Below, piece after piece: positions 38,833-48,628 of a stretch of 64,000 bases of DNA. Under the pieces are notes generated by a model. That model had not been told where the DNA came from, made no database searches, and saw nothing but the letters and a program-made list of their open reading frames with translations. This stretch comes from Trebonia sp963785645 (lineage in GTDB: Bacteria; Actinomycetota; Actinomycetes; Streptosporangiales; Streptosporangiaceae), in the NCBI GenBank assembly GCA_963785645.1, contig CAWAWG010000010.1:124001-188000 (forward strand). The letters run 5' to 3'. Made by a program: the position numbers and the translations under genes. How positions within the stretch are numbered: the first letter of the stretch is position 1; every line of letters starts with the position of its first letter.

Positions 38833-40668
38833 ATGCGTACCCCACGTCGTCTGGCCATCGCGGTGGCCGCCTGCGGGATCGTGATCGGGCTGGCCGCCTG
38901 CTCCGGCAGCGGCGGCAGCTCGGCCATCGGAAGCGGCGCCGCCAGCTCCGCCACGGGCCAGAAGGTGCAGGGCGGAACCGCCACCCTCGCCTGGCCCGAC
39001 GGCACCGCACCGAACCTGATCTTCCCGCTGGCGCCCGCGACCAACACGGACGGCTACGACGTCAACCTCACGTCGATGATGTGGCCGTACCTGGTGTACG
39101 ACGGCGACGGCGCGCAGTCGGCCGTCAACCCGCGGGAGAGCCTGTACAGCTCCCTGGCCTTCAGCAACGGCGACACAACGATCACGATCAAGCTCAAGCC
39201 GTGGAAGTGGTCGGACGGCACGCCGATCACCAGCAGGGACTTCACGTTCGTCTACAACCTGCTCAAGGCGGAAGTGCCCAACTGGATCGACTACACCCAG
39301 GGCCTGTTCCCCGACGACGTCAAGAGCGTGCAGACCCCGGACGCCAGCACCATCGTCCTCAACTTGACCCGGTCCTACAACCCGGACTTCTACACCGACG
39401 ACGTGCTGAGCGAGATTCCGCTGCTGCCGCAGCACGCCTGGGACAAGGAGTCCGCGGACGGCAAGGTCGGCAACTACGACGACACCGCGGCCGGCGCCAA
39501 GGCCGTCTGGAACTTCCTGCAGAAGGAAGGCTCCAACCTGTCGACGTTCACCACCAACCCGCTGTGGAAGGTGGTCGACGGCCCGTTCACGCTCGCGAGC
39601 TTCAGCAGCGACGGCGACTACAGTTACGTGCCCAACAAGAACTACTCGGGCCCGCTGCCCGCGCTGTCCAAGGTCGTCAACGAGCAGTTCACCACGGACA
39701 CCGCGGAGCTGGACACGCTGCGGTCGGGCGGCTCGCTGACGGTCGGCCAGCTGCCGCAGAACGACGTCGGCCAGGCGGCGGTCCTGAAGTCCGAGGGCTA
39801 CTCCGTCATCAACCAGCCCATCCCGGGCGTGGCCGGCACCCTGCTCAACTTCTACAACACACAGACCGGGCCGCTCGCGCGCCAGCTGTACATCAGGCAG
39901 GCCATGGAGGACCTGATCGACCGGCCGCAGATCGTCTCGAAGATCTTCGACGGCTACGCGGACCCGGGCAACGGGCCGGTCCCCGTGCAGGGGTTCGCGC
40001 AGTGGGTGTCGCCCCTGGAAAAGCAGGGCGGTCCTTATCCGTACGACCCGGCCAAGGCGGTGAGCCTGCTCAAGTCCCACGGCTGGCAGGTCACGCCGAA
40101 CGGCACCTCCACCTGCCAGAGCCCCGGCACCGGCCCGGCCGACTGCGGGGCCGGCATCACCAAGGGCGAGTCGCTGGCGTTCCAGCTGCTGTACTCGGCC
40201 GGAACCACAACCACCGACGAGGAGGAAGCCGCCATCCAGAGCTCGGAAGAGCAGGCCGGCGTCAAGATCAGCCTGAAATCCGAGCCGTTCAGCACCCTGT
40301 CCTCCGTGATCGGCCAGTGCACCGCCAGCAGCCACCCGGCGTCGACCTGCGGCTGGCAGCTCGTGGATTACGGCTACGACCCCTACGACCTGTACCCGGC
40401 GGGCAACAGCATCTTCAACACCGGCGGCGTCAACAACCTGGGCGGCTACTCCAGCCCGGAGGAGGACGCGCTCATCAACGAGACCGAGTACGGCAGCAGC
40501 GCGCAGACGTTCTACGCCTACGAGGACTACACCGCCGAGCAGCTGCCCTGGCTGTGGGTGCCGTTGGCGTCCCTCATCCAGGTGTACAAGTCCGACCTGG
40601 GGGGCTTCGCCCCGCTGAATCCGTTTACCGGCGGCATCAACCCCGAGGACTGGTACTACACCAAGTGA
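38833..40668 (+). CDS. peptide/oligopeptide ABC transporter substrate-binding lipoprotein
   Basis: A 611-residue family 5 extracellular solute-binding protein. The ATG at 38833 starts a signal peptide with lipobox GLAAC. WKWSDGTPITSRDFTFVYN, FYTDDVLSEIPLLPQHAW and YDPAKAVSLLKSHGW are typical of oligopeptide/nickel-type binding proteins. A frame open 29 codons upstream has no signal features. The stop overlaps the GTG of the first permease. It should capture a peptide-like or small cationic ligand outside the membrane. Confidence 0.9.
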   Translation: MRTPRRLAIAVAACGIVIGLAACSGSGGSSAIGSGAASSATGQKVQGGTATLAWPDGTAPNLIFPLAPATNTDGYDVNLTSMMWPYLVYDGDGAQSAVNPRESLYSSLAFSNGDTTITIKLKPWKWSDGTPITSRDFTFVYNLLKAEVPNWIDYTQGLFPDDVKSVQTPDASTIVLNLTRSYNPDFYTDDVLSEIPLLPQHAWDKESADGKVGNYDDTAAGAKAVWNFLQKEGSNLSTFTTNPLWKVVDGPFTLASFSSDGDYSYVPNKNYSGPLPALSKVVNEQFTTDTAELDTLRSGGSLTVGQLPQNDVGQAAVLKSEGYSVINQPIPGVAGTLLNFYNTQTGPLARQLYIRQAMEDLIDRPQIVSKIFDGYADPGNGPVPVQGFAQWVSPLEKQGGPYPYDPAKAVSLLKSHGWQVTPNGTSTCQSPGTGPADCGAGITKGESLAFQLLYSAGTTTTDEEEAAIQSSEEQAGVKISLKSEPFSTLSSVIGQCTASSHPASTCGWQLVDYGYDPYDLYPAGNSIFNTGGVNNLGGYSSPEEDALINETEYGSSAQTFYAYEDYTAEQLPWLWVPLASLIQVYKSDLGGFAPLNPFTGGINPEDWYYTK

Positions 40669-41618
40669 CGTCCTACCTCGCCCGGCGCACTGCCCAGGCG
40701 ATCGTGGTGGTGATCGGCGTCATGGTCCTGACGTTCGTCCTGATCCACCTGATCCCGGGCAGTGCCGCCCGGGCGGCCCTCGGCGTGCACGCCACGTCCA
40801 CCCGGGTCGCCATCTTCAACACCGCCTACGGCCTCGACCAGCCGCTCTATACGCAGTTCGCCGATTACGTCGGGCAGCTCCTGCGCGGCAACCTCGGCAT
40901 CTCGTATACGACGCAGCAGCCGGTGTCGGCCCTGATCGCCCAGCGGCTGCCCGGGGATGTGCTGCTGCTCGGCACCTCCACCGTCCTGGCCGTCGCGATC
41001 GCCATTCCGATGGGGATCTACCAGGCGGTAAAGCGCAGCAGGCTCAGCGACCAGCTGCTCGATGCCGTCTCCTTCACGCTGTACACGATGCCGGACTTCT
41101 TCGTCGCGTTCGTGCTGATCGCGCTGTTCTCCGTGCAGCTGCGCATCCTGCCTCCGGAGGCGCCGCAGGCCACGGGCATCACCGGCCTGCTGGCCGACCC
41201 GCGCGCCCTGGTCCTGCCGATCGCGACGCTGACCCTGTCCAACCTGGCCGGCTTCAGCCGGTACATGCGCTCCTCCGCGATCGACGTGCTCGCCGAGGAC
41301 TTCGTGCGCACGGTCCGGGCCAAGGGCCTGCCGGAGCGCCTCGTGCTGACCCGGCACGTGCTGCGCAACTCCGTCCTGCCGGTGGTGACCATGGTCGGCC
41401 TGACCTTCCCGAACATCGTCGCGGGGGCGGTCATCGTCGAGTCGGTATTCAGCTATCAGGGCATGGGGCTGCTGTTCTACCAGGCGGCGACCAGTCACGA
41501 CTACCCGGTCCTGCTCGGCACCACCCTGATCGTCGGCGCCGCCACGGTCGTCGGCAACCTGGCCGCCGACGCCGCCTACGGCCTGCTTGACCCGAGGATC
41601 CGTCATGGCCTTCACTGA
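40665..41618 (+). CDS. ABC transporter permease (DppB/OppB type)
   Basis: A 317-residue permease of the dipeptide/nickel type with six membrane helices. YLARRTAQAIVVVIGVMVLTF is the standard N-terminal helix of DppB-like proteins, and the late loop around DFVRTVRAKGLPERLVL is the EAA-type contact with the ATPase. GTG start overlaps the binding-protein stop (GTGA). The stop overlaps the next permease by 14 bases. Confidence 0.92.
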   Translation: MTSYLARRTAQAIVVVIGVMVLTFVLIHLIPGSAARAALGVHATSTRVAIFNTAYGLDQPLYTQFADYVGQLLRGNLGISYTTQQPVSALIAQRLPGDVLLLGTSTVLAVAIAIPMGIYQAVKRSRLSDQLLDAVSFTLYTMPDFFVAFVLIALFSVQLRILPPEAPQATGITGLLADPRALVLPIATLTLSNLAGFSRYMRSSAIDVLAEDFVRTVRAKGLPERLVLTRHVLRNSVLPVVTMVGLTFPNIVAGAVIVESVFSYQGMGLLFYQAATSHDYPVLLGTTLIVGAATVVGNLAADAAYGLLDPRIRHGLH

Positions 41619-42492
41619 GGTGGCGGCCGTGGCCGCCGATGAGCAGCAGAAAAGCCGCCAGGCGGCCCTCCGGGCGTGGGCCCGCAGCCCGCGGGCGCAG
41701 ACCGGCGCGGGCATCATCGTGGTACTGACCGCCTTCTGCTTCCTCGGCCCGCTGTTTTACCACACCAACCAGGTGAGGGTGAACCTCAACGCGGCCACCC
41801 TCCCGCCGGGGGCCGGGCACCCGCTCGGCACGGACGGTGACGGCTACGACATTGTCGGGCGGCTGATGGTCGGCGGCCAGTCGTCGCTGGAACTCGGTCT
41901 CGCGGTCGCGGCCGCCACCACGGTGATCGGCGTGCTCTACGGGGCGGTGGCCGGCTGGGCGGGCGGCGTGGTCGACACGGTCATGATGCGGGTGATCGAC
42001 ACGCTCCTCGCACTGCCCACCCTGGTCTTGCTGCTGCTCCTGGTCACCATCTTCACGCCTACCCTGCCGATGATCATCGTGCTGCTGACGGCGCTGTCCT
42101 GGCTCGGCACGGCCCGCCTGGTCAGGGGCGAGATCCTCACGTTGCGGACCCGGGAGTACGTCCAGGCGGCGAAGACGCAAGGCGGCGGCTGGTGGTGGAT
42201 TATCCGCCGTCACCTGCTGCCGAACTCGCTCGGGGTGATCGTCGTCAGCGCGACCTTCACCGTCGCGGACGCGATCCTCATGCTGTCGGTGCTCAGCTTC
42301 CTCGGCCTCGGGCTGCCGCCGCCCGCCGCCGACTGGGGTTCCATGCTCGCCAACGGCCTGGACTACCTGTTCGACGGCTACTGGTGGATGGTCTACCCGC
42401 CCGCCGTCATCCTGGTCGTCATGCTCATCGCGATCAACCTGGTGGGCGAGGCAGCCCGCGACTCCCTGGATATGCGCCTGCGGCGCCGGTAG
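41605..42492 (+). CDS. ABC transporter permease (DppC/OppC type)
   Basis: A 295-residue second permease. HPLGTDGDGYDIVGRLMVGGQSSLELG is the DppC hallmark, and EYVQAAKTQGGGWWWIIRRH is the EAA loop. AGGA seven bases before the ATG at 41605 supports it over the upstream TTG. The two ATP-binding subunits normally following are absent: the next gene, on the other strand, is a hydrolase. Confidence 0.92.
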   Translation: MAFTEVAAVAADEQQKSRQAALRAWARSPRAQTGAGIIVVLTAFCFLGPLFYHTNQVRVNLNAATLPPGAGHPLGTDGDGYDIVGRLMVGGQSSLELGLAVAAATTVIGVLYGAVAGWAGGVVDTVMMRVIDTLLALPTLVLLLLLVTIFTPTLPMIIVLLTALSWLGTARLVRGEILTLRTREYVQAAKTQGGGWWWIIRRHLLPNSLGVIVVSATFTVADAILMLSVLSFLGLGLPPPAADWGSMLANGLDYLFDGYWWMVYPPAVILVVMLIAINLVGEAARDSLDMRLRRR

Positions 42493-42578
42493 CGAGGAGA
42501 TCCCCGCCACCGGCGCGGGGCGCAGCCCGGTGGCCGGCTGAAGTCAGCCGCCCTCGTTCGGGATTAGGACTAGTCGTT

Positions 42579-43257
42579 CTAACCCTGGGCGGCCTGGCTG
42601 ATCACGGCGGCCACGACGGCCGGGCGGGAGACGTACACGGCGTGGCTGCCGGGGGTCTCGGTGACGGTGGCCTTGGCCCGCTCGGCCATGGCGCGCTGGG
42701 CGGCGGGCGGGATCATGTGGTCGTCCGTGGAGACCAGGTACCAGGACGGCTGGCTGCGCCAGGCCGGCTCGGTGACCACGCCGTTCAGGCAGTCCACGCC
42801 GGCCGGGACCTGGGAGTCGGCCATGAACGCGGCCAGGTTCTCCGGCACGTCGGCGGCGAAGGCGGCGGCGAACTTGTCCCGGTCAAGGAACAGGAGCCCG
42901 TCGACCGGCGGCAGGATCGGCGGCACCGGGGCGCCGGGCGGCGCGCCGGCGATCAGCGCGCTGACCGACTCGCCCGCATCCGGCGCGAACGCCGTGATGT
43001 AGACGAGCGCGGCGACCGGGGTGGCGGCCGGCCTCGGTGATGACGGCCCCGCCGTAGGAATGGCCGACCAGCACCGCCGGGCCGTCGAGGCCGTCGAGAA
43101 CCGCGCGGACGGCGGCGACGTCGCCCTCGAGGGACAGGGTCGGATTCTGCACGACGGCCACCCGGAAACCGTCGGCGGTGAGGTGATCGTAGACGCCTCG
43201 CCAGCCCGATCCGTCCGCGAAGTTGCCGTGCACGAGCACGATGTTCTTGATCGCCAT
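42579..43257 (-). CDS. alpha/beta hydrolase, one frameshift
   Basis: About 226 residues. IVLVHGNFADGSGWRG is the oxyanion region and GHSYGG the nucleophile elbow near residue 70. One inserted base near 43025 (TEAGRHP instead of TEAATPVAALVYITAF) breaks the frame. The catalytic histidine is likely in PGSHAVYVS. AGGAG six bases before the ATG at 43257 supports the start. Related proteins are esterases such as those hydrolysing plant-like methyl esters. Confidence 0.82.
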
Positions 43258-43318
43258 GGTCGCTCCTGAACTTGGGCGGGACAGGCTCCGACGCCGGTCC
43301 CGGTGCAACGCAAGTCAA

Positions 43319-44743
43319 CTAGCGGGGAATTGGCCTGCGCCATGCAGAACAGCACGCAGAAGTAACTACGCGAGAACCGGGCCGGGAGATTGCTCCGACG
43401 GGGTCAGCGGTGCCAGGGGTGCCGCTATCGTCATCGACGGCCGTCCGGAGCAGCCATGACGTCACCCGCGCCGTCAGTGCCGCACGTTCGGACGGGGATT
43501 CCTCCTCCTCGAGCCGCGTGCGAGCGAACAGGCGGACCAGGTCGTGGAACCGATATCGTCCCCGCGGCGCTGTCGTGCAGCAGGCCGAGGTCGACCAGCT
43601 CGTCGAGCGCATCCCAGGCCACCGCCACCGGCACCTCGGCCACGACCGCGGCGAGGGCCGCGTCGTAGTCTCGGCCCGGTACCACCGCCAGCCGCCGGAA
43701 TACCCGCCGGGCGGCGTCCGCAAGCTGCTCGTACGATACCCAGAACGCGGTCGCGATCTTCAGGTCACCGGCCTTGAACTGATCGAGGCGGTGCTCCTCG
43801 TCCGCCAGCCGGGCCGCGAGGTCGACGGCATCCCAGCCGGGCCGGCTGAGCAGCCGGTTCCCGATGATCCGCAGGGCCAGCGGCATGCCATCGCACAACT
43901 GCGCCAGCTGGATGAGTGCCGGTGTCTCGTCGCGGGCGGCCCGCTGGCCCACAATCCCGGTCAGCAGCTCGGTGGCCTCTGGCAGCGAAAGAGGCCCGAG
44001 GGTGAGCCGGCGTACCCCCTCCAGGCCGGCCAGCAGCCGCTTGGCCGTGATCAGGGCCAGGCTCGCGCCGTCTCCCGGCAGCAGCGGGCGCACCTGCTCC
44101 TCCGAGCCGGCATTGTCCAGCACGACCAGTGCGCGCCGGTCCCGCAGCAGCGACCGGTACACCGAAGCACGCCCCGGGACATCCCCGGGAATCTGCTCAT
44201 CCGCGACGCCGAGCGCGCGAAGCAGCAGCAGCAACGCGTCGTCGGTGGCGACCGGCTGCGGGGACATGCCGAGCAGGTCAAGGAAGAACACCCCGCCGGG
44301 AAAGCTCGGCCGCAGGACGTGGGCCGCCCGGATGGCGAGTGTGGTCTTCCCCATGCCCCCCGAGCCGGTGATGAGCCCGGCCACGCCGGCCCCGGCACGC
44401 TCTCGGCGTACACCAGCTCGCTGATCCAGACCAGTTCCGCGGCCCGGCCGGTGAAGTCGTCAACCAGCCGGGGCACTTCGCACAGGCCGACCGGGCGCGT
44501 CCAGTGATCCCGCAGCCTGCCATCTCGTGCTAGCTCGACAAACTCCTCGCGGTCAGCCCCTTCCAGCGCAAGCGCGTCGGCTAGGGCGGTGACGGTCCGG
44601 TGCTGCGGCCCCTTGCTCCGTCCGCGCTCCATGTCCGACAGGGTCCGCGCACTGACCCCCGACACCTCGGCCAACTGCTCCAGCGTCAGCCGCGCCGCGC
44701 GCCGATGACCGCGCAGCACCGCACCGAAACCCTGATCATTAAC
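43319..44743 (-). CDS. XRE/NB-ARC regulatory ATPase, frameshifted and short
   Basis: An XRE helix-turn-helix (LTLEQLAEVSGVSARTLSDMERGRS) is followed by an NB-ARC ATPase: P-loop GSGGMGKTTLA, Walker B ALVVLDNAGS and GLPL-like GMPLALRI. Breaks fall near 44395 (before AGLITGSGG) and near 43555 (after GTIS, before YRFHDLVRLFAR). The protein ends soon after FARTRLEEEE, without the usual C-terminal repeat domain. No in-frame ATG or GTG fits before the helix; an ATG at about 44735 is out of frame by one base, so the start too may be broken. Likely a transcription switch. Confidence 0.65.
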
Positions 44744-44753
44744 GATAGGAAAA

Positions 44754-45392
44754 CTATATAAGGCCCCGCCGATCAATGACCGGGCCGCCGCGGGGCCGAC
44801 CACGAGGTTATGCAGGTCGCCGCCCACCTCGAGCCGGCCCGACTGTGCGATCCGCCGGCCTTCACCGGCTCGAACCCGGCCGTTCGAATCAACCGCTCGA
44901 CTTCCTCGCCGCCGCGGTCGTCGTCGGTCACATAAAGAGGACCGCCGGCTCCGGCGACCGGTTGCGAGCGGACTCGAAGAGATCGCCTGACATGGTGCCG
45001 AACGCCATGGCCAGTCGCGCCCCGGCCGGCAGCCACCCGGTTACCACTTCGCCCGAGGACTGCCCTTTCGGCAGGACACGGACGACGTTGCCCGCCGCAT
45101 CGACGGTGAGCGGGTTGCTCGGAACGACCACGAGCTTGCCGGGCAGCGAGCCGGCGATCTCGTCTATGACACTCTTCAGCACGGAAAACCGCAGCGCGAG
45201 GACCACGGCATCGGCCCCCTGCAACGCGTCGATGTTGTCGGCGGCGGCGACCGCGGCGTGGCCGACCTGTGCGGCCAGCTTCCGGGCCGACTCACGGTCG
45301 GCGCTTGAGAGCCGCAGGGTCTCGCCGCCCGAGCCAAGCGCGCGGGCGACGACCGATCCGAGCCCTCCAGTACCGATGATCGCGGTGGTCAT
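44754..45392 (-). CDS. NADP-dependent oxidoreductase, F420-reductase-like, frameshifted
   Basis: Opens MTTAIIGTGGLGSVVARAL, a Rossmann NAD(P) site, then VVLALRFSVLKSVIDEI and NPLTVDAAGN, as in NADPH:F420 oxidoreductase-type proteins. Breaks near 44935 (PAVLF to YVTDDD) and near 44840 are needed to reach the family C-terminus GRLEVGGDLHN. The original end is uncertain; the closest in-register stop is TAG 44754, directly before the NB-ARC gene. GAGGAGG precedes the ATG. It lies 20 bases after the VOC gene and forms an operon with it. Confidence 0.65.
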
Positions 45393-45411
45393 GACCGGGA
45401 CCTCCTCAGCG

Positions 45412-45852
45412 TCACCAGTGAGCCGGCGTCCAGTCCCCCGCTGGGTCCGTCGTCTGCCCCACTTCGATCAGGTGACCGTCCGGATCGCGGATGTAGCAGC
45501 GGATCTCGTACTGGTGCTGTTTCGGTGGCGTCAGGAACTGAGCACCCCGGGCGCTCCATTCGGCGTACACGGCCTTAATGTCTTTGACCCGGATATTAAG
45601 GAAGCTGCTGACCCGGTCGGGATCGGGTGGTGTCTCCAGGGTGACCTCAGGCTTGTCGTCGGTCGGGCCTCCGCCGACATTGATGATGATAAACGTGTTG
45701 GCCAGCGCGACATAGGTCAGCCCCCCGGGACCTGAGTAGGCTACCCGGCCCCCCAGCACCTCGGTGTAGAAGCGCCGGGAGCGTTCCACATCGGCCGAGA
45801 CGATGAAGTGGCACAGCACAATTCCCTCTGGGGGCGGCGGCAAATCGGTCAT
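45412..45852 (-). CDS. VOC-family (glyoxalase/dioxygenase superfamily) protein
   Basis: A 146-residue vicinal-oxygen-chelate protein. Two beta-alpha-beta modules are seen: HFIVSADVERSRRFYTEVLG and IRVKDIKAVYAEWSARG, ending YIRDPDGHLIEVGQ. Histidine near residue 15 and the glutamate in LIEVGQ are probable metal ligands. GGAGG with good spacing precedes the ATG. It leads the reductase gene by 20 bases. Substrate unknown. Confidence 0.88.
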   Translation of the reverse strand: MTDLPPPPEGIVLCHFIVSADVERSRRFYTEVLGGRVAYSGPGGLTYVALANTFIIINVGGGPTDDKPEVTLETPPDPDRVSSFLNIRVKDIKAVYAEWSARGAQFLTPPKQHQYEIRCYIRDPDGHLIEVGQTTDPAGDWTPAHW

Positions 45853-46073
45853 CTGGCACCTCCGCTAGTTGGATCTCACACTCCGCTTACGACGGGTCTG
45901 CAGCGTGTAGGCGTTGCCCGCCGCTGCATGCCAGGCTGTAACGGAGTGTAAGTCCTTGATCTATTGCGTGAATAGGGGTTCATCGGCCCGGTTCTCGGGG
46001 CAAACCGACATGTGCACCGTCCAGGTCGCCGCTCGCGGCGGCGCAGAAGCGGTTGAGAAGAGGCGGTCATCCC

Positions 46074-46703
46074 GTGCGTTCCGACATCGTCCCTGGCGGC
46101 GCCTTCCCCGATTATGCGCTGCCCGACCACACCGGCACCGTCCGCACGCTGAGCGAGCTCCAGGGCCGCGACCCGCTGATCCTCACGCTCGCGCGCGGCA
46201 ACTACTGCCCGAAAGAGCACCGGCAGCACCTGGAGCTGGCCGGCCAACTACCCGAAGATCGCGGTGGCTTATACCCAGGTCGCCACCATCGCCACCGACG
46301 ACCATCACACGCTGCAGGAGTTCCGCGCGTCGGTCGGCGCCCAGTGGCCCTTCCTGTCCGATCCCGGGCCGGACCGTCCAGCAGGACCTGGACATCGCGG
46401 AGTACACCGACCCCGAGCACAACCCGATGATCCCGCACACGCTGGTGCTCAAGCCGGGGCTGGTCATCCACAGCGTCTACAACGGCTACTGGTTCTGGGG
46501 CCGCCCGTCGTTCTACGACCTGTGGCGCGACCTGCGCGCGGCCACGGCCGAGATCCGCCCGGACTGGGACCTGAGCACCCCGGGCCTGCGCGAGGCCTGG
46601 GACGCCGGCGACTACTCGAAGTTCCACGGCTGGGACCGGCGCTCCCCCGCATGTCGAGCGCCCGACGCTCGCTACGATCGTCGCCAGGAGAGGTCGAGGG
46701 TGA
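46074..46703 (+). CDS. redoxin (AhpC/TSA-type) protein, frameshifted
   Basis: A peroxiredoxin-like protein beginning at GTG 46074. FPDYALPDHTG and LTLARGNYCPKEHRQHLEL carry the active-site cysteine in NYCP. Breaks are near 46238 (to NYPKIAVAYTQ) and 46376 (to RTVQQDLDIAEY). The rest (LVIHSVYNGYWFWGRP, FHGWD) is typical of the family. The frame then runs on into the next gene; another break would restore the TGA at 46701, overlapping the next ATG. Likely reduces peroxide or thiol substrates. Confidence 0.75.
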
Positions 46704-47673
46704 TGCGCACGCCGGTGTGCGAGTTGCTGGGGATCGAGCGGCCGATCGTTCAGGCACCCATGTCCGATATCCCGGGACTGGCGGCGGCGGTCTCGAATGC
46801 CGGCGCGCTCGGCATGGTGACGCTGACGTGGTCCGCTGACACCGGGGCCGTCGTCCGGGAGACGGCGGCGCTGACCGCGCGGCCGTTCGGCGGCAACTTC
46901 GTGCTCACCGCAGATCATCACCGTCACCTTGACCAGGCCCTCGAGGCCGGCCTGCGGATCGTCTCGTTTATGTGGGGGGATCCGAGCGGCTACATCAAGG
47001 CCGTGCACGACGCCGGGGGAATCGTCATGCACACGGTCGGCAGCGCCGAGGAGGCACGGCGGGCGGTCGCGTCCGGCGTGGACGTGATCGTCGCGCAGGG
47101 CTGGGAGGCCGGCGGGCACGTGTGGGGCAGCGTCGCGACGCTGCCGCTGGTGCCCGCCGTGGTGGACGCGGTGGCGCCGGTACCGGTGATCGCGGCCGGC
47201 GGGATCGGTGACGCTCGCGGAGTCGCCGCGGTGCTCGCCCTCGGCGCCCAGGCCGCGTGGCTGGGCACGCGGTTCCTGCTGGCCGAGGAGATGCCGATCC
47301 ACGAGGACTACCGGCGCCGGCTGATAGCCGCGGCCGAGACCGACCCGCAGTGGTATCCCAACCTGTACGACGTCGGGTGGCCCGACTCCCCCCACCGCGC
47401 CCTGCGCAACTCAACGGCCAGGGCGTGGGATGCCGCGGGACGCCCCCCAGACAGCCAGCGGCCGGGAGCAGGGCGACGTGATCGCGCACTTCGCCTCCGG
47501 CGAGGCAATCGTTCGTTACGAGCCAGCGCCGCCGATGGCCGGGACGACCGGTGACATCGAGGCGCTCTCGATGTGGGCCGGACAGAGCGTTGCGCTCGCG
47601 AGCACAGCGACAGTCAGCGGCGGAAATCGTCGCCGAGCTCACCTCCCGGCCTGTGACCCGGAGAAGCCCGTGA
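46703..47673 (+). CDS. nitronate monooxygenase/enoyl-reductase-like FMN protein, frameshifted
   Basis: An FMN-binding TIM-barrel of the nitronate monooxygenase/2-nitropropane dioxygenase family. ELLGIERPIVQAPMSDI starts it, IVAQGWEAGGHVWGS holds the catalytic-region histidine, and APVPVIAAGGIGDARGVAAVLALGA binds FMN phosphate. Breaks near 47445-47465 and 47600 are needed to reach GDVIAHFASGEAIVRY and AAEIVAELTS. The reconstructed end, TGA 47671, overlaps the GTG of the SDR gene. The start is ATG 46703, overlapping the redoxin's probable stop. Confidence 0.82.
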
Positions 47674-48387
47674 CGGGAACGGGGCAGAAGGTAGCAATCG
47701 TCACCGGCGGCTCGCAGGGAATCGGCGCCGGCCTCGTCGGCGGGTACCGGCAGCGAGGCTGGGCGGTCGTGGCGAATTCTCGCGATATCAAGCCGTCGAA
47801 GGACCCGGACGTCCTCACGGTCGAGGGCGACGTCTCCGAGCAGGCCACCGCCGACCAGATCATCAGCCAGGCGCTTGATCGCTTCGGCCGCGTCGACACC
47901 CTGGTCAACAACGCGGGCGTCTTCGTCGCCAAGCCATTCACCGACTACACCGCGGAGGACTACGCGCTGGTCACCGGCGTCAACCTCGCCGGATTCTTCT
48001 GGCTGACCCAGCGCGCCATCGGCCAGATGCTGAAGCAGCGCGGCGGCCATGTCGTCAACATCAGCGCCAGCATCGCGGACCGCGCGGACTCCGTGGAGCC
48101 AACCGCGCTGACCGCGCTGACAAAGGGCGGCCTGGCCGCGGTCACCAAGTCGCTGGCCGTCGAGTACGCCTCCCGCGGCATCCGCGTCAACGCCGTCGCG
48201 CCGGGCATCATCCAGACCCCGCTGCATGCCGGCCGAGTCCTACACGCCCGAGGCGCTCGCGGGGAAACTGCCCCCGCTCGGGCGCGTGGGCCAGGTCAGC
48301 GACATCGTGGACGGCATCCTGTACCTGGAGTCAGCGCCGTACGTCACCGGAGAGATCCTGCACATCGACGGCGGCCGGACCGCCTAG
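47670..48387 (+). CDS. short-chain dehydrogenase/reductase, one frameshift
   Basis: An SDR of about 238 residues. Cofactor motif VTGGSQGIGAG is near residue 12. NNAG is intact, but the catalytic SxnYxxxK is altered: the expected tyrosine region reads ADSVEPTALTALTKGG, with threonine where tyrosine normally stands. The break is near 48230 (TPLHA to AESYTPEAL). GTG overlaps the preceding stop. The end VTGEILHIDGGRTA is typical. Loss of the tyrosine would impair classical catalysis. Confidence 0.83.
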
Positions 48388-48534
48388 CACCCGGGTGCTC
48401 ACGACTTTCCCAATCTGCCCGGTGGCCTCGGCTGCCTGAGCGGACGTCTCGTCCGTTGTCATCGGGGTCCCTTTCCTGGGTCTCCCTGATCGTGCAGCGG
48501 GCCCCAGCCGGGCGCCCCAACATACTTCCAATTA

Positions 48535-48590
48535 CGATACTGTCGCCGCCGATACTATCGATGGCGATAGTATCGCTGCCGATACTATGT
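48535..48590. promoter_or_regulatory. four phased CGATA-N-TATCG palindromes upstream of ATPase
   Basis: Eleven-base near-palindromes begin at 48535, 48550, 48565 and 48580, exactly 15 bases apart. The middle two are perfect CGATA-N-TATCG; the outer two carry one to two mismatches. The last overlaps an ATG at 48587. This is a strong operator-like array for a regulator of the ATPase gene. Confidence 0.6.
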
Positions 48591-48628
48591 TGACTGGGAG
48601 TATCTATGCGGATGGTCTTGGGGGAACT

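Noticed and set aside
38763..40664. Long plus-strand frame running through the binding-protein gene into the permease
   Set aside because: Only the part from 40665 is a permease; the first part is an out-of-frame reading of the binding-protein gene.
44776..45735. 319-codon plus-strand frame
   Set aside because: Antisense to the reductase and VOC genes; composition is a shadow of those frames.
48535..48590. Possible CRISPR array
   Set aside because: The units are only 11 bases with four-base spacers, and no cas genes are present; better explained as an operator.
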